Below, piece by piece: positions 45,305 through 55,478 of a DNA stretch of 64,000 nucleotides (its first letter is position 1; every line of letters begins with the position of its first letter). The position numbers and the translations under genes were made by a program. The stretch is from Vibrio brasiliensis LMG 20546 (GTDB lineage Bacteria > Pseudomonadota > Gammaproteobacteria > Enterobacterales > Vibrionaceae). The notes beneath the pieces were generated by a model that ran no database searches, was not told the DNA's origin, and saw only the letters and a list, made by a program, of their open reading frames with translations. The DNA lies in the NCBI RefSeq assembly GCF_000189255.1, contig NZ_AEVS01000073.1, positions 1-64,000 of the forward strand, read 5' to 3'.

Positions 45305-45926
45305 GTGGGCGATGACTTTCCCTATCCAACTGACTGGCGTATTTTTCTTCTTGGTGTTGTAGCAGGTGTACTTCGGTAAATGGAATCCGTTTAAGCCACG
45401 CTTTACCGCTAATCGGGTCAAAGATAACCTTTCTGGGCTCAAGACCTCCGAGATCCTGCCCGGTCACATGCATCCCTTCTTGTTGAATGTAATTGAGAAT
45501 AAATGCGACGTTTTTTTCTCCTACCATAGAGTTGCGCCCTAGCATTTGCGCCCCTCCGAACAACTTAACCTGTAGTGATGAACGCTTAGCACCTCTGGCG
45601 ATCATAGCGTTGAGCAACATCTCCATTGCATAACTGCCATAACGTGAGGCGGTGGAAATAACCTCTTCCGGTTTCCAGGACTTAAGTTGAGACTTGCTAT
45701 CAAAAGGCAGCAGGAAGTGATTCATACCACCAATGCCTGCATCTGCATCCCACATACAGGCAGCAACACACGACCCTAAGCCTGTCGCGATTAACTCGTC
45801 ATGTGCATCAGTACTGTATATTCCTCCTGGTAGCAGCTTTACGATGTGCTTTTCCTTAGTCGGATGGTAAAAGCGGTTAAAGTGGTCGTTCTCATACTTT
45901 GGCGTTGCAAGCCTCGCACCTATCAT
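45279..45926 (-). CDS. cheD: CheD chemoreceptor glutamine deamidase
   Basis: 215 residues. Catalytic Cys in [13 protein letters not shown] (about residue 52) and His in GGMNHFLLP (about 69) identify the CheD deamidase, which matures receptor Gln to Glu and acts with CheC/CheY in some species. The N-terminal extension is typical. AAGGACA precedes the ATG. Between cheR and cheB in the operon, ending with the TAATG at 45277-45281. Confidence 0.93.
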   Translation of the reverse strand: MIGARLATPKYENDHFNRFYHPTKEKHIVKLLPGGIYSTDAHDELIATGLGSCVAACMWDADAGIGGMNHFLLPFDSKSQLKSWKPEEVISTASRYGSYAMEMLLNAMIARGAKRSSLQVKLFGGAQMLGRNSMVGEKNVAFILNYIQQEGMHVTGQDLGGLEPRKVIFDPISGKAWLKRIPFTEVHLLQHQEEKYASQLDRESHRPHDDDVELF

Positions 45927-45935
45927 TGTCCTTGC

Positions 45936-46760
45936 CTATTTTTTAACGTATATGGTGTGTCCAAGATGGTGGAACAGATCAATGCTCGCTGGCACACTCT
46001 CTGAGTGACCGATAAAAAGCACACCATTAGGTTTTAACTGTTGATGAAACCGCTTGATCAATTTTGCCTGAGTCTGTCTGTCGAAATAGATCATCACGTT
46101 ACGACATGAGATCAGATCGAAAGGTTGGTTAAAGTCCCATTTCTCCAGCAGATTTAATTGACGAAACTGGATGTACTTCTGCAGTCCAACACGACATTTA
46201 ATGTTGCCCTGCTGTTGTCCGGTACCGCGAACAAAGCCCGGTTTCAGATACTTAGCAGGTATGGTCTTAACCGCTTCGTCGCTATAGATGCCGCGCTTGG
46301 CATGTTCCAGCACCTTAGTATCGAGATCCGTTGCGATAAGCTTAATATCTTCGAACTGATTAAATGCCTGAGCCCAGTGCAGCGAAGAGACAAAACTGTA
46401 TGGCTCTTCGCCTGTTGAACAACCTGCCGACCAGATTCTTACCTTTTCAAGCCCCTGCTCTCGCCACTCTTTCAGCAATACCTTTTCCAAAAATTCGAAG
46501 TGGTGATATTCGCGAAAGAACTGCGTTTTGTTCGTCGTTAAACAGTTAATAAAATTGGATTGCTCGGCCGGATCCTGTTCGATGATTGGCCGATACTCGC
46601 TAAAGCGGCTTAGACCTAGTCGCCTTAACTGGCGACTAATACGGCCATAAACCATGGTTCTTTTTCGATCTGAAAAGAAGATGCCGACATTTTTGTGCAT
46701 GAACCACTGAATAAACTTAAAGTCTTTGTCAGTCAGCTCAAACTCGCTGTTGTCCGGCAT
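45936..46760 (-). CDS. cheR: CheR chemoreceptor methyltransferase
   Basis: 274 residues from the ATG at 46760, or 285 from an ATG at 46793 that overlaps the receptor gene and has a closer GGAG. The N-terminal helical domain ([24 protein letters not shown]) precedes a SAM-dependent methyltransferase ([44 protein letters not shown]). It methylates receptor Glu residues; the neighbouring receptor ends in a likely CheR-docking pentapeptide. Confidence 0.93.
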   Translation of the reverse strand: MPDNSEFELTDKDFKFIQWFMHKNVGIFFSDRKRTMVYGRISRQLRRLGLSRFSEYRPIIEQDPAEQSNFINCLTTNKTQFFREYHHFEFLEKVLLKEWREQGLEKVRIWSAGCSTGEEPYSFVSSLHWAQAFNQFEDIKLIATDLDTKVLEHAKRGIYSDEAVKTIPAKYLKPGFVRGTGQQQGNIKCRVGLQKYIQFRQLNLLEKWDFNQPFDLISCRNVMIYFDRQTQAKLIKRFHQQLKPNGVLFIGHSESVPASIDLFHHLGHTIYVKK

Positions 46761-46777
46761 CGAGTTTTCAGCCTGAA

Positions 46778-49174
46778 CTAGAACTCTTCCCATTCGTCTC
46801 CATCCTCTTCAAGCTTGAAGCTAGAGTTGGCAACCTTTGGTGTTCGGATTTCACGAACATTACTATCTCGCCCTTTATCGACTGACTTGGACTCAAAGGT
46901 GGTCACATTGTTGTCAGTCGCAAAGAAGTTCATTAGATGAAGCAGTTGCTTACCTTCATCTTTAAGCGACTGACTGGCCGCAGACGTTTCTTCGACTAAC
47001 GACGCATTCTGCTGAGTCATTTCATCCATGGTGGCGATGGCACGGTTAATTTCATCAATACCGGTAGACTGTTCCTGACTTGAAGAAGCAATCTGCGCGA
47101 TCAGCTCTGTCACCTTCTCTACCGCGTCGACGATTTCATTAAGGGTTTCACCGGATTCATCAACCAGACGTGAACCTTCATCCACTTTCTCAACACTGTC
47201 TTTAATCAGACCTTTGATCTCTTTAGCCGCAGCTGCACTGCGCTGAGCCAGGTTACGTACTTCACCCGCGACTACCGCAAAGCCACGTCCTTGCTCACCA
47301 GCACGAGCAGCTTCAACCGCAGCGTTCAACGCCAACAAGTTAGTCTGGAAGGCGATTTCATCAATCACACCAATGATGTCGGCAATCTTCTTACTCGCAG
47401 TATTGATCTCAGCCATGGCAGAAACGGCCTGACCAACCACTTCGCCACCTTTGCTGGCTTTCTTGGTTGCGTCGTCTGATAGCTCATTAGCACCTTTAGC
47501 GTTATCCGCATTTTGGCGCACTGTCGCTGTCATCTGTTCCATACTTGCCGCAGTCTCTTCCAGGTTCGATGCCTGAGCTTCAACACGCTGGCTTAAGTCA
47601 TTGTTCCCTTCTGCTATTTCTGTTGAAGCAGTAGCAACACGCGCCGAGGACTGAGTGATTTTGTCGACCATATTGCGCAAATTAAGAATCGAGGTATTTA
47701 CTGCGTTCGATAGTCGGGCAAACTCACCAGTATTGTCTTCTGGCATGGTGGTATTCAGGTTTCCTTCGGCCACCTGACTCATGACATCAATACACTGACC
47801 TAACGGAACAACCATGGTATCGAGCAGATTATTGATGCCGTCGCCTAACTCTTTCATAAAGCCGTTATAGACGCTGGTATCAATACGTTCACTCAAATCA
47901 CCAGCAATCGCTTTTTGGATCAGTGATTCAACCTGACGCTGACCATCTTGCTGTTCAGTGATATCAACCCACTGAAGTGCGGGACCAATGTAGTTACCCT
48001 GTCCATCGCGCATCGCGATACAGGTGAGGTTAAACTCCAATCCACCCACTGCGATATTGGAAGAGAAAGGTAGGCGGTCAGGATTGGTGATAATGTTGCG
48101 CTGGTGGCCTGGATTCTTATGGAATACATCAATGTTTTTGCCAACTAAATCACTCGCATCAAAGCCAGGCAAGACTTTCTGCAAGTCACTTTCCCTGCTG
48201 CGCAATAAGGTATGCAGAGCCGGATTAAGGTAGGTGATGATACCGTCTTTATCGGCCATCATGATGTTGGTTGTCATACCGGCCACCGCTGAAGCTAATC
48301 GACCAATCTCTTCTTCTTTGGCACGTTCCTCTGTCACGTCACGCCATTCAAGCGTGTTACCAATATAGTTACCTTGCGCATCATTGATCGCCGCAACGTT
48401 GAGCTCAATCAGGATATCTTTGATGGCAATATCCGTTTTGTAAGGCAAGTTGCCTGGGTCCGCTAGTAGCTGTCGTTGATGAGCCGGGTTGCGGTGGAAC
48501 TCATCGATACAGCGTCCCATTAACCACTCTTCACTCGCCGTAAAACCAGACCAAACCGAACGCATTGTTGCTTCATGTTTACGGAACAAGTTGATCGTTT
48601 CCTGATTGGCATAAGTGATTTGCAGATCTCGATCGATCATAACCATGGCAGTTTGTGCCTGATTAACCGCTGACTGTAAGCGGGTAATGTCATTCTTTTG
48701 TTTCAGCGCGTCAGTAACATCAGACCATTCCAGTGTATTACCCACATAAGCCCCGCTGGCATCAATAATGGCACCAACATTCAACTCTATCTTCACATCC
48801 TTAACCGTAATGGTTGTGGTGTAAGGTAAATTAGATGGATTGGACAGCATCTGTCGCTGGTGACTTGGGTTGGCATGGAACAAGTCGATGCAGTAGCCAA
48901 GTAAAAACTCTTCAGTAGCCTGGAAGTTAGGCCAAATCGACTGGAACAGAGCTTCATGGGTCTTAAGCAAATCTACCGATTTCTGATTGAGATAGGTGAT
49001 ATTAAAATCACGGTCAATCATCATCAGTGCTGTTTGAGCTGCATTAAGCGCCGATAGTAATTGTTCCTTCGATATCCCTTGTTCTTCTTCAGGTTCGAAC
49101 TCGTCGGTTAGCGTGTCCTGCGTTGGTGCTACGAATTGAGCAGCAGGCTCTGGGTGTTTATTCCAAAATGCCAT
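46778..49174 (-). CDS. Soluble chemoreceptor with three PAS domains (Aer2-like)
   Basis: 798 residues without a TM segment. Three tandem PAS domains (about 30-155, 160-280, 285-410) share the block C-I-D-x-F-H-x-N-P-x-H-Q-R; its His residues could coordinate heme, as in Aer2. Two or more HAMP-like units (about 415-520) precede the signalling hairpin [46 protein letters not shown] (about 590-635). The C-terminus, after a linker, is D-E-W-E-E-F, matching the xWxxF pentapeptide that binds CheR/CheB. Directly before cheR. It resembles P. aeruginosa Aer2/McpB, an oxygen sensor; the third PAS is an addition. Heme binding is inference. Confidence 0.92.
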   Translation of the reverse strand: MAFWNKHPEPAAQFVAPTQDTLTDEFEPEEEQGISKEQLLSALNAAQTALMMIDRDFNITYLNQKSVDLLKTHEALFQSIWPNFQATEEFLLGYCIDLFHANPSHQRQMLSNPSNLPYTTTITVKDVKIELNVGAIIDASGAYVGNTLEWSDVTDALKQKNDITRLQSAVNQAQTAMVMIDRDLQITYANQETINLFRKHEATMRSVWSGFTASEEWLMGRCIDEFHRNPAHQRQLLADPGNLPYKTDIAIKDILIELNVAAINDAQGNYIGNTLEWRDVTEERAKEEEIGRLASAVAGMTTNIMMADKDGIITYLNPALHTLLRSRESDLQKVLPGFDASDLVGKNIDVFHKNPGHQRNIITNPDRLPFSSNIAVGGLEFNLTCIAMRDGQGNYIGPALQWVDITEQQDGQRQVESLIQKAIAGDLSERIDTSVYNGFMKELGDGINNLLDTMVVPLGQCIDVMSQVAEGNLNTTMPEDNTGEFARLSNAVNTSILNLRNMVDKITQSSARVATASTEIAEGNNDLSQRVEAQASNLEETAASMEQMTATVRQNADNAKGANELSDDATKKASKGGEVVGQAVSAMAEINTASKKIADIIGVIDEIAFQTNLLALNAAVEAARAGEQGRGFAVVAGEVRNLAQRSAAAAKEIKGLIKDSVEKVDEGSRLVDESGETLNEIVDAVEKVTELIAQIASSSQEQSTGIDEINRAIATMDEMTQQNASLVEETSAASQSLKDEGKQLLHLMNFFATDNNVTTFESKSVDKGRDSNVREIRTPKVANSSFKLEEDGDEWEEF

Positions 49175-49244
49175 GAGTTACCTCTCACTGGTTGCTTCTT
49201 CTGACGTGTGTTACCAAAACGAATACACCGCATTCACATTGGCA

Positions 49245-49715
49245 TTAGGCCCAACTCTCTTCCGCTTGGTCGGGTACTACTAGCTCTGCTGCATCGAACA
49301 AAGCGTCTAAATTAATTAAAACTAAATGGCCATTACTCACCGATGCGATTCCGCGTACATAGCTATGATCAACATCTGATGAGACATAAGGCGATGGCTT
49401 TATCTGCTCCTCGGTTAGTGGGTAAACCTCTGAGACACCATCTACGATGATGCCGAGTGGTTGATGTTGCGCATCATTGAGCACTATCACAACAGTAGTC
49501 ACACTTATCGTTGCTGGTGCTAAACCAAATCGCATTCTCAGATCCACAATCGGTACGTATTCCCCTCGAATCTCAAGAACTCCTTTCATATAGGCAGGTG
49601 AATTAGGTACCTCTCTAACGGTGTTCCAACCACGTACCTCACGTACGTCTAGAATTGGAACGCCATACTCTTCACCTTCAAGCAGAAAACTTAGAAACTC
49701 TTGTGTTGCGATCAT
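49245..49715 (-). CDS. cheW: CheW coupling protein
   Basis: 156 residues, one CheW fold: EFLSFLLEGEEYGVPILDVREVRGW at the start, VLEIRGEYVPIVDLRMRFG and GIIVDGVSEVYPL. It couples receptors to CheA. Overlaps the preceding cheW by four bases (ATGA), so the two paralogues are translationally linked. Confidence 0.95.
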   Translation of the reverse strand: MIATQEFLSFLLEGEEYGVPILDVREVRGWNTVREVPNSPAYMKGVLEIRGEYVPIVDLRMRFGLAPATISVTTVVIVLNDAQHQPLGIIVDGVSEVYPLTEEQIKPSPYVSSDVDHSYVRGIASVSNGHLVLINLDALFDAAELVVPDQAEESWA

Positions 49716-50281
49716 GATTCCACCCTCAATATACGTTCGATGTTGAGCAGTTCTTCGGTATCAAGCAGTGACATCACTTGCTCTCCAACATTGATCAATC
49801 CTTGTAGATAAGGCGTCACTAGTGATTCACCCACTGCCGGGTAGAGTTCGTTTTGCCCGCGACTGACGACATCACTCACTGCATCGACGACTAAGCCCAT
49901 CAGACGTTCACTCTCTTCATCACTGTAACGAAGCACTATCACGACAGTGGTTGGCAGGTACTCACACTTACCGACAGAGAATCTTGAGCGCAGATCAACG
50001 ACTGGAACAATCATTCCGCGCAGGTTAATCACCCCACGGACAAATTCTGGTGCTCTCGGGATGGGCGTTGGTCGCTCCCATACACGGATTTCTTCAACAT
50101 CTTTGATTTCTACGCCATACAACTCATGAGCCAGCTTAAAACTCAGGAAGTCAGCACTTTCACTCACTTCGTCGTTCATGCTATCCAACAGAGCCTCGGC
50201 CTGAGCTTCAATATTTTGCTTGGATAGATCCGTCATGTTTTGAGCACTGTCTATCCCTGTCGTAACTGCGTCCATGCCCAC
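49712..50281 (-). CDS. cheW: CheW coupling protein, second copy
   Basis: 189 residues: an N-terminal extension of about 40 residues (acidic, Gln/Asn-rich) and a CheW domain (DFLSFKLAHELYGVEIKDVEEIRVWE, VRGVINLRGMIVPVVDLRSRF, LMGLVVDAVSDVV). It lies three bases from cheA. Two adjacent cheW genes suggest mixed CheW rings or separate couplings for the soluble and membrane receptors. Confidence 0.95.
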   Translation of the reverse strand: MGMDAVTTGIDSAQNMTDLSKQNIEAQAEALLDSMNDEVSESADFLSFKLAHELYGVEIKDVEEIRVWERPTPIPRAPEFVRGVINLRGMIVPVVDLRSRFSVGKCEYLPTTVVIVLRYSDEESERLMGLVVDAVSDVVSRGQNELYPAVGESLVTPYLQGLINVGEQVMSLLDTEELLNIERILRVES

Positions 50282-50284
50282 TCC

Positions 50285-52348
50285 TTATGCTGCAATGCCT
50301 TTATGAGATGCTTCGGAAGATCGATTGAGGAAGTTGGTAATTAAGCCCTGAATATCAAGAATCAATGACACAGAGCCGTCGCCCAATATGGTCGCACCTG
50401 AGATGCCAGCAACCTTGCTATAGTTCGATTCCAGACTTTTGATCACCACTTGCTGTTGGTCATGCAGCTCATCAAGTAATAGCCCGACGCGATTTCCCGC
50501 CGCTTCGACAAAGCAAAGAATGCGTTGCTCTAATCCACCACTTGATCCCATTTCCAATTCATCTTGCAGACGTAAGATAGGAATATTCTCTTCACGCAAT
50601 CGGTAGAGTTCGATGCCTCCCGACGCGTGTTTTATGCATGCAGGGTCAATTTGAATCGATTCGACAATCGTCAGCAGTGGTATGACATAAACTTCACCTG
50701 CCACTTTGACCAGTTGGCCATCAAGAATAGCCAATGTGAGCGGTAGACTAATGGTGAAACAGCTTCCTTCGCCAAGACTGGATTCCACTTCAATATGTCC
50801 ACCCAACTCTTCGATATTGCGTCGAACAACGTCCATTCCGACGCCTCGACCTGAAATGTCGGACACTTGTTCAGCCGTGGAAAAACCAGGTGCAAAAATC
50901 AGATTCATGATCTGCTTGTCAGAGAACTCTTCACGCCTTGAGTCTTCCGCTAACACCCCTTTTTCTAACGCTTTGTCCCACAATTTGTCACAGTTAAGTC
51001 CTGCACCGTCATCTTGAATCTCAATCACTATCGAGCCGCCCTGATGGTAGGCGTTGAGTTCAATCACTCCCATTTCAGGTTTGCCGTTAGCAAGGCGAGT
51101 CGAAGGCTGCTCAATACCGTGATCGATGCCGTTTCGTACCAGGTGAACTAAGGGATCAACAATCCGTTCCAACACGGTTTTATCGAGTTCGGTCTGTTCA
51201 CCTTTGATTTGCAGATCGACCTGTTTTTCCAAACGACTCGACAAGTCTCTCACCAGTCGAGGGAAACGACTGAAAGCAAAACTCATCGGTAACATGCGAA
51301 TATTCAGAACGTTTTCTTGAAGGTCTTTGCTGTTCTGTAGTAACTGATCCAGTCCGGTTTTAAGCTTTTCGAGTTTCTCTATCGTGAAGTCATTACCAAT
51401 CTCAGTCAGCATAGACTGGGTAATAACTAACTCACCGACCAGATTGATAAGGCTATCCACTTTATCGATATCGACGCGGATTGAACTGACACTGGAATCT
51501 GATTTCGCCACCTTGGTAGATTTGGCTTCAGGCTCGGCTTTTTTAACCGGTGTATCTACCTTTGGAGATTCAGGTTGCGATTCGCTCGCGCCAGCGATGT
51601 CACTCGTTACATCATTGCCACCCAATCGTTCGATGGTGAGGTCACACTCATCCTCAACCCATTCGAAGATTTCCTGAATCTGTTCAAGTTCTACTTCACC
51701 ACTGATAGTGGCGCTCCAGGTTAAGTAACAAAGTTCAGACTCGATGGCCTCGATATCAGGTAATTTAGATGTATCAGCGCTAATTTCGCATGAGGTATCT
51801 AACTCGCTCAATTCACGTAAGATACGTAATGGATCATTACCACTGAAGAACATTTCTTGATGGGGAGCGAATACAATTTGCCAGGGTTGGTCGCTATTAG
51901 TTGAAGTTTCGTTTTCAGCATCTGGCTGTTGTGTTTGCTCTGAAGTCGATTCGGATGCGTTGTCATCCAGCAGAACCAGTAACTTTTGACTGACCTCTTG
52001 CTTGAGAACTTCATTCACTTCGCTGCCTTGTTCATGGCCTTCGAGCATGCTGTGAATACAATCTCCGCTTTTTAAAAGCAGGTCGATGGTTTCCGCACTC
52101 AAGCTGCGCTCTTGATTACGGACTAAGTCAAGATAGGCTTCCACACCGTGAGTAAACTCACTAATGTCGAGTAAATTAAATGTCCCCGCCCCGCCTTTGA
52201 TTGAATGAGCGGCACGAAAAATCGTATTTATGGACTCGTCTTCTACGTGCTCTGGGTCCAAGTTGAGCAGAACATCTTCTAGCACTTCAAGATTTTCACG
52301 ACACTCCTCGTAAAACATCTTGCGCAGCTGTTCCATGTCTAAAGCCAT
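50285..52348 (-). CDS. cheA: CheA histidine kinase
   Basis: 687 residues. The P1 HPt domain (1-110) has phospho-His in FRAAHSIKGGAGTF (about residue 47). A middle region (about 140-290) is variable, then P3 dimerisation (about 295-360), P4 HATPase (LVRNGIDHGIE N-box, QDDGAGLN G1, SGRGVGMDVV G2; about 390-545) and the P5 CheW-like domain (to about 680). It autophosphorylates and passes phosphate to CheY (52394) and CheB, and possibly to the REC-PP2C protein. Order in the operon: STAS, cheY, cheA, cheW, cheW. Confidence 0.96.
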   Translation of the reverse strand: MALDMEQLRKMFYEECRENLEVLEDVLLNLDPEHVEDESINTIFRAAHSIKGGAGTFNLLDISEFTHGVEAYLDLVRNQERSLSAETIDLLLKSGDCIHSMLEGHEQGSEVNEVLKQEVSQKLLVLLDDNASESTSEQTQQPDAENETSTNSDQPWQIVFAPHQEMFFSGNDPLRILRELSELDTSCEISADTSKLPDIEAIESELCYLTWSATISGEVELEQIQEIFEWVEDECDLTIERLGGNDVTSDIAGASESQPESPKVDTPVKKAEPEAKSTKVAKSDSSVSSIRVDIDKVDSLINLVGELVITQSMLTEIGNDFTIEKLEKLKTGLDQLLQNSKDLQENVLNIRMLPMSFAFSRFPRLVRDLSSRLEKQVDLQIKGEQTELDKTVLERIVDPLVHLVRNGIDHGIEQPSTRLANGKPEMGVIELNAYHQGGSIVIEIQDDGAGLNCDKLWDKALEKGVLAEDSRREEFSDKQIMNLIFAPGFSTAEQVSDISGRGVGMDVVRRNIEELGGHIEVESSLGEGSCFTISLPLTLAILDGQLVKVAGEVYVIPLLTIVESIQIDPACIKHASGGIELYRLREENIPILRLQDELEMGSSGGLEQRILCFVEAAGNRVGLLLDELHDQQQVVIKSLESNYSKVAGISGATILGDGSVSLILDIQGLITNFLNRSSEASHKGIAA

Positions 52349-52393
52349 AATGTAACCTCACCAATTGACGTTGCAGTGTGAGAGAAGCTCGGT

Positions 52394-52753
52394 TTAAATC
52401 ACACGTTTTAATGTTTTTAGTAGTGTGTCTGGATTAAACGGCTTTACTAACCAACCTGTTGCACCAGCAGACTTTCCTTGTTGCTTCTTATCGGTGCTTG
52501 TTTCAGTCGTTAGCATTAATATCGGAATAAATTTGTATTGCGGTTTTTCCCGCAAAGCTTTTACCAGCTCAAATCCCCCCATATTCGGCATATTGACGTC
52601 AGATATGACGACATCAAACTTCGCCGAAGTCACTTTGCTCAGTGCATCGCGACCGTCATTTGCCGTTTCAACGTCATAGCCAGCATCACGTAATGTATGA
52701 CTCACCATTTGACGAATTGAGACAGAATCATCCACAGCTAGAATTTTAGTCAT
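52394..52753 (-). CDS. cheY: CheY-type single-domain response regulator
   Basis: 119 residues, receiver only: acidic pocket D-D (LAVDDSVSIR), phospho-Asp in VVISDVNMPNMGG (about residue 51), T (LMLTTE) and K (WLVKPFN). I start at the ATG at 52753 because GGAG lies nine bases upstream and the first residues MTKILAVDDS are standard; the frame extends to 52786. The start overlaps the STAS gene by eight bases. Confidence 0.95.
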   Translation of the reverse strand: MTKILAVDDSVSIRQMVSHTLRDAGYDVETANDGRDALSKVTSAKFDVVISDVNMPNMGGFELVKALREKPQYKFIPILMLTTETSTDKKQQGKSAGATGWLVKPFNPDTLLKTLKRVI

Positions 52754-53042
52754 GTTGCAGTTCTCCAACTTCACTGTTGATTTCAAACTGATCGCGTAGC
52801 CCTAACGTATTAATACCTTCGATCAGTAACGGAGTAGGTTTTACTAGTTGAATATCTATCTGATTGGATTTAGCGGATAAGAATAAGGCGAGCAAAGCTT
52901 GCAATCCGGCAGCGTCAAGGCGATTGACGTGCGATGCATCGATTTGAATTTGATGGGTATCTTGAGTAAGCCACGCTTTGTAATCACTCGCACTGTCGAG
53001 TACGGTAGATATGTCTAATGACTCAGGTAACAAACATTCCAT
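52746..53042 (-). CDS. STAS-domain protein lacking the usual phospho-Ser
   Basis: 98 residues (ATG at 53042 with AAGG eight bases upstream; a GTG at 53057 is in frame). The STAS loop reads R-L-D-A-A-G-L-Q, with Ala where phosphorylatable STAS proteins have Ser/Thr. It is the first gene of the operon. It may be a constitutively active partner or a structural piece of the array; compare the second STAS at 42702, which keeps Ser. Confidence 0.85.
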   Translation of the reverse strand: MECLLPESLDISTVLDSASDYKAWLTQDTHQIQIDASHVNRLDAAGLQALLALFLSAKSNQIDIQLVKPTPLLIEGINTLGLRDQFEINSEVGELQHD

Positions 53043-53388
53043 GTCTTCAACCTTCACTTTATTATTATTCCTAGCCGATATTAACCATGTTGCTTAAGAT
53101 GAGTGTAGGAAGGAATCATTAATCCGCAAGCGGTGTAGCTAGATAGTTTGGGTGAAAAGTTTGACGAAAGGATGAGTCTGAAGTCGTATTGTCTTTATAT
53201 ATTAGCTAATTACATAACGTTTCATAAGCGCCAAAAAAAACGCAAATAAATCACGCTCTTAAAATTGAGAAAGAGTAAATAACAATCACTGAATGGAATT
53301 TACAGTGTAAAAGCGACTCTGGTTTACACTGTAAATGGTCTGGTCGGGCAGCTCTTTTACAGTGTAAATCGCGAACCTAGCCTTCTCT
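53043..53388. other. Intergenic region with the che promoter and a parS2 cluster
   Basis: The promoter of the long che operon should be near 53060-53250. The right half holds three parS2 palindromes within 70 bases. No gene is credible here. Confidence 0.6.
53299..53368. promoter_or_regulatory. parS2: Cluster of three parS2-type sites
   Basis: TTTACA-S-TGTAAA occurs at 53299-53311, 53323-53335 and 53356-53368 (centres 24 and 33 bases apart). The sequence equals the ParB2-binding consensus I recall for Vibrio chromosome II. This is the densest group in the window, 5 kb from the origin, just past the tmcA stop. Confidence 0.88.
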
Positions 53389-55386
53389 TCAGCGCGACTT
53401 TTTCACCAATTCACTTAGATGCTGGCGGAAAACTTGCTCTGCTTGCTTTCTGCCAGTCATGCCGAACTCGGCTATGCAATCTGCCCAACTGTTTCTTTGT
53501 ACGACAAGTCGAATAAATAGATCACTCACTTTATAAGCGAGTTGTGGGGATGATTGCCACCATAAGTTGAGTAAAGGAGCGACACTATCATAGCTTGAAC
53601 CGCCCAAACAATAGCGCTCTATCAGTTGATGAACGCCTGCTTTTACTACGGAAGCATCATTAATCGGCGTTAAACTACGGACAAGTTCAATCTCAAGTTG
53701 CGAAAATATTGTACCCAATGAGTAATGCATGCTGTCAGCAAACTGCGCTTTAGCCTCATCCAGCCAATCTAAATCGCCGTTAATCATGATAAGTGAATGT
53801 GTACCACTCGCTTGGTCACGTTGACTACCAAGTCGAACCGAATGGAAATCTGATTGATTCCAAAATCTCACCAACTCGCTCGTTGCTCCAAAGCTGGTGG
53901 AATAAAAGTCATACTCGGTTTGCTGACGTAATTGAGCAATCATCTGTCGACCAACGCCACTTCGCTGTCGCTGAGGGTGAACCGCGATACGCATAATCCG
54001 TAGGCTTGATTGCCGAGCCGCGGCAGTAATTCCCATCTGGTTAGCTAACGTCGTCGCAACCAGGTGCCCTTTAGGTCGACGCTTACCAAGGCAGATCTGC
54101 TCAACTAGCTGACTCTCAAGCTGCCCCTCTTCAATTGCCAAAATACATCCAAGGCAGGTTCCCCCGTCAAAGGCGGCATAAAGGTGAATCGCTTCATCGC
54201 TCAGTAGTAGCATCAGGTCATTGGGCGAAGTCTGATAATGAGCATTCACTAGCAAAGCGAAGCAGCTTGCCAATAACTTAGGTTCTGCGACCAGTTGTTT
54301 TTTTTCAATGCGCTGTAGCTGAGGCTCTCTTTGAACATCCGCCAAAGTATCCAAATCGCTATCGAGTAAAAAGCTGGTAAACAGCCAGTTTTCTAGCGGG
54401 TCGTTTTGATTCCATCTAATTGGTTGTTCGAGATGATAAAAATTAGTGCCCGGACGTTGTTGTTTAAGCCATGTCTGGAACTTAACACTGAAACCACGTC
54501 CACACCCTTCGTAACCATGAATCGTGGTAGAGAATACCGCGCGATGATAGTGCTCGACCATGCGTTGCAGCATTGGAATCGGAATAGCCGAAGCTTCATC
54601 AACCAATAGACAATCAAGTTCAACTTGGCTGCGAAGTAACTCATCGGGAGCGATGAATTCTAAGACCGATTGGTGGTAGCTTAGTCGGTTGTTTTCTACT
54701 TTAGTCCCATCAAGCAAACGACTAGCGTGCTCGAATACAGGTTGAATGGTTGCGACACTTGGCGCTGTCAGCACAATTCGAATCTTACGCGACTGCATGA
54801 GTTGTGCAGCAGCGATTCCCATTGCACTGCTTTTACCCCGACCGCGGTCAGCGGTCATCACTAGAGGTCTTTTACGATGGCCTTCAACGACTTTAACGAT
54901 TTTATCAATCGCCAGCTGCTGTTGGTGATACGGTTCGAACGCATGCTCCACTACTTGCGGTAATGGCGCCAAAGGTTGGTTCTGCGTAAGTTGTATCAAA
55001 TGTCCTAACGCATTATTCAGCCAAATCTGGTCATATCCTTCACCACCGTTCACATCAGTAACAATCACAACCAGCCCTCCCCCACGTACACAACCTGTCG
55101 CGGCGGTAAAGCTATTGGCATCGAAGCCTGCCCGAAAATCGCAAATAAGCAGCTGGCACTCCTGCCCCAGAAGTTGCTGGCCTTTGTTGTATTGAACGAC
55201 TTTGCCCACCTCTATATGCGCTTTACCACCCAGTTGATAAATGACTGAGCTATCCAGATGACAGGCTGCTTCCACGACACACTGCTGCTGCCATAGATCA
55301 TCTCCACGTATAACAACACCAAAGCGGTGGTTAGATTGGCGAGCTATGCTTAGTAGCTGGGATAAGTAGTCGTTGATCAATTTCAT
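53389..55386 (-). CDS. tmcA: tRNA(Met) cytidine acetyltransferase
   Basis: 665 residues. An N-terminal DUF1726 part, an RNA-helicase/ATPase module with Walker A (TADRGRGKSSAMG, about residue 180) and Walker B-like LLVDEASAIP, a GNAT acetyltransferase (MRIAVHPQRQRSGVGRQMI, about 470), and a C-terminal tRNA-binding part. It makes N4-acetylcytidine at the wobble base of elongator tRNA-Met using acetyl-CoA and ATP. Downstream of parB behind a terminator, so probably its own unit. The start codon has a weak ribosome site. Confidence 0.95.
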   Translation of the reverse strand: MKLINDYLSQLLSIARQSNHRFGVVIRGDDLWQQQCVVEAACHLDSSVIYQLGGKAHIEVGKVVQYNKGQQLLGQECQLLICDFRAGFDANSFTAATGCVRGGGLVVIVTDVNGGEGYDQIWLNNALGHLIQLTQNQPLAPLPQVVEHAFEPYHQQQLAIDKIVKVVEGHRKRPLVMTADRGRGKSSAMGIAAAQLMQSRKIRIVLTAPSVATIQPVFEHASRLLDGTKVENNRLSYHQSVLEFIAPDELLRSQVELDCLLVDEASAIPIPMLQRMVEHYHRAVFSTTIHGYEGCGRGFSVKFQTWLKQQRPGTNFYHLEQPIRWNQNDPLENWLFTSFLLDSDLDTLADVQREPQLQRIEKKQLVAEPKLLASCFALLVNAHYQTSPNDLMLLLSDEAIHLYAAFDGGTCLGCILAIEEGQLESQLVEQICLGKRRPKGHLVATTLANQMGITAAARQSSLRIMRIAVHPQRQRSGVGRQMIAQLRQQTEYDFYSTSFGATSELVRFWNQSDFHSVRLGSQRDQASGTHSLIMINGDLDWLDEAKAQFADSMHYSLGTIFSQLEIELVRSLTPINDASVVKAGVHQLIERYCLGGSSYDSVAPLLNLWWQSSPQLAYKVSDLFIRLVVQRNSWADCIAEFGMTGRKQAEQVFRQHLSELVKKSR

Positions 55387-55435
55387 GAGTTCGATACGAA
55401 TAAAATGTGGTATTGGGCAGCCACATTATGACATA

Positions 55436-55462
55436 AAAAAAGCCGCCCAGAGGCGGCTTTAT
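55436..55462 (-). terminator. parB terminator
   Basis: AAAGCCGCC and GGCGGCTTT with a CAGA loop, followed by T7 on the minus strand. Confidence 0.92.
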
Positions 55463-55478
55463 TCAATAACAAAACTGG

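Noticed and set aside
40965-53368. TTTACA-N-TGTAAA palindromes at both ends of the che operon read as operators of a chemotaxis regulator
   Set aside because: The same palindrome occurs inside cusA and a lysR gene and beside parA2, and matches the chromosome II parS consensus as I recall it.
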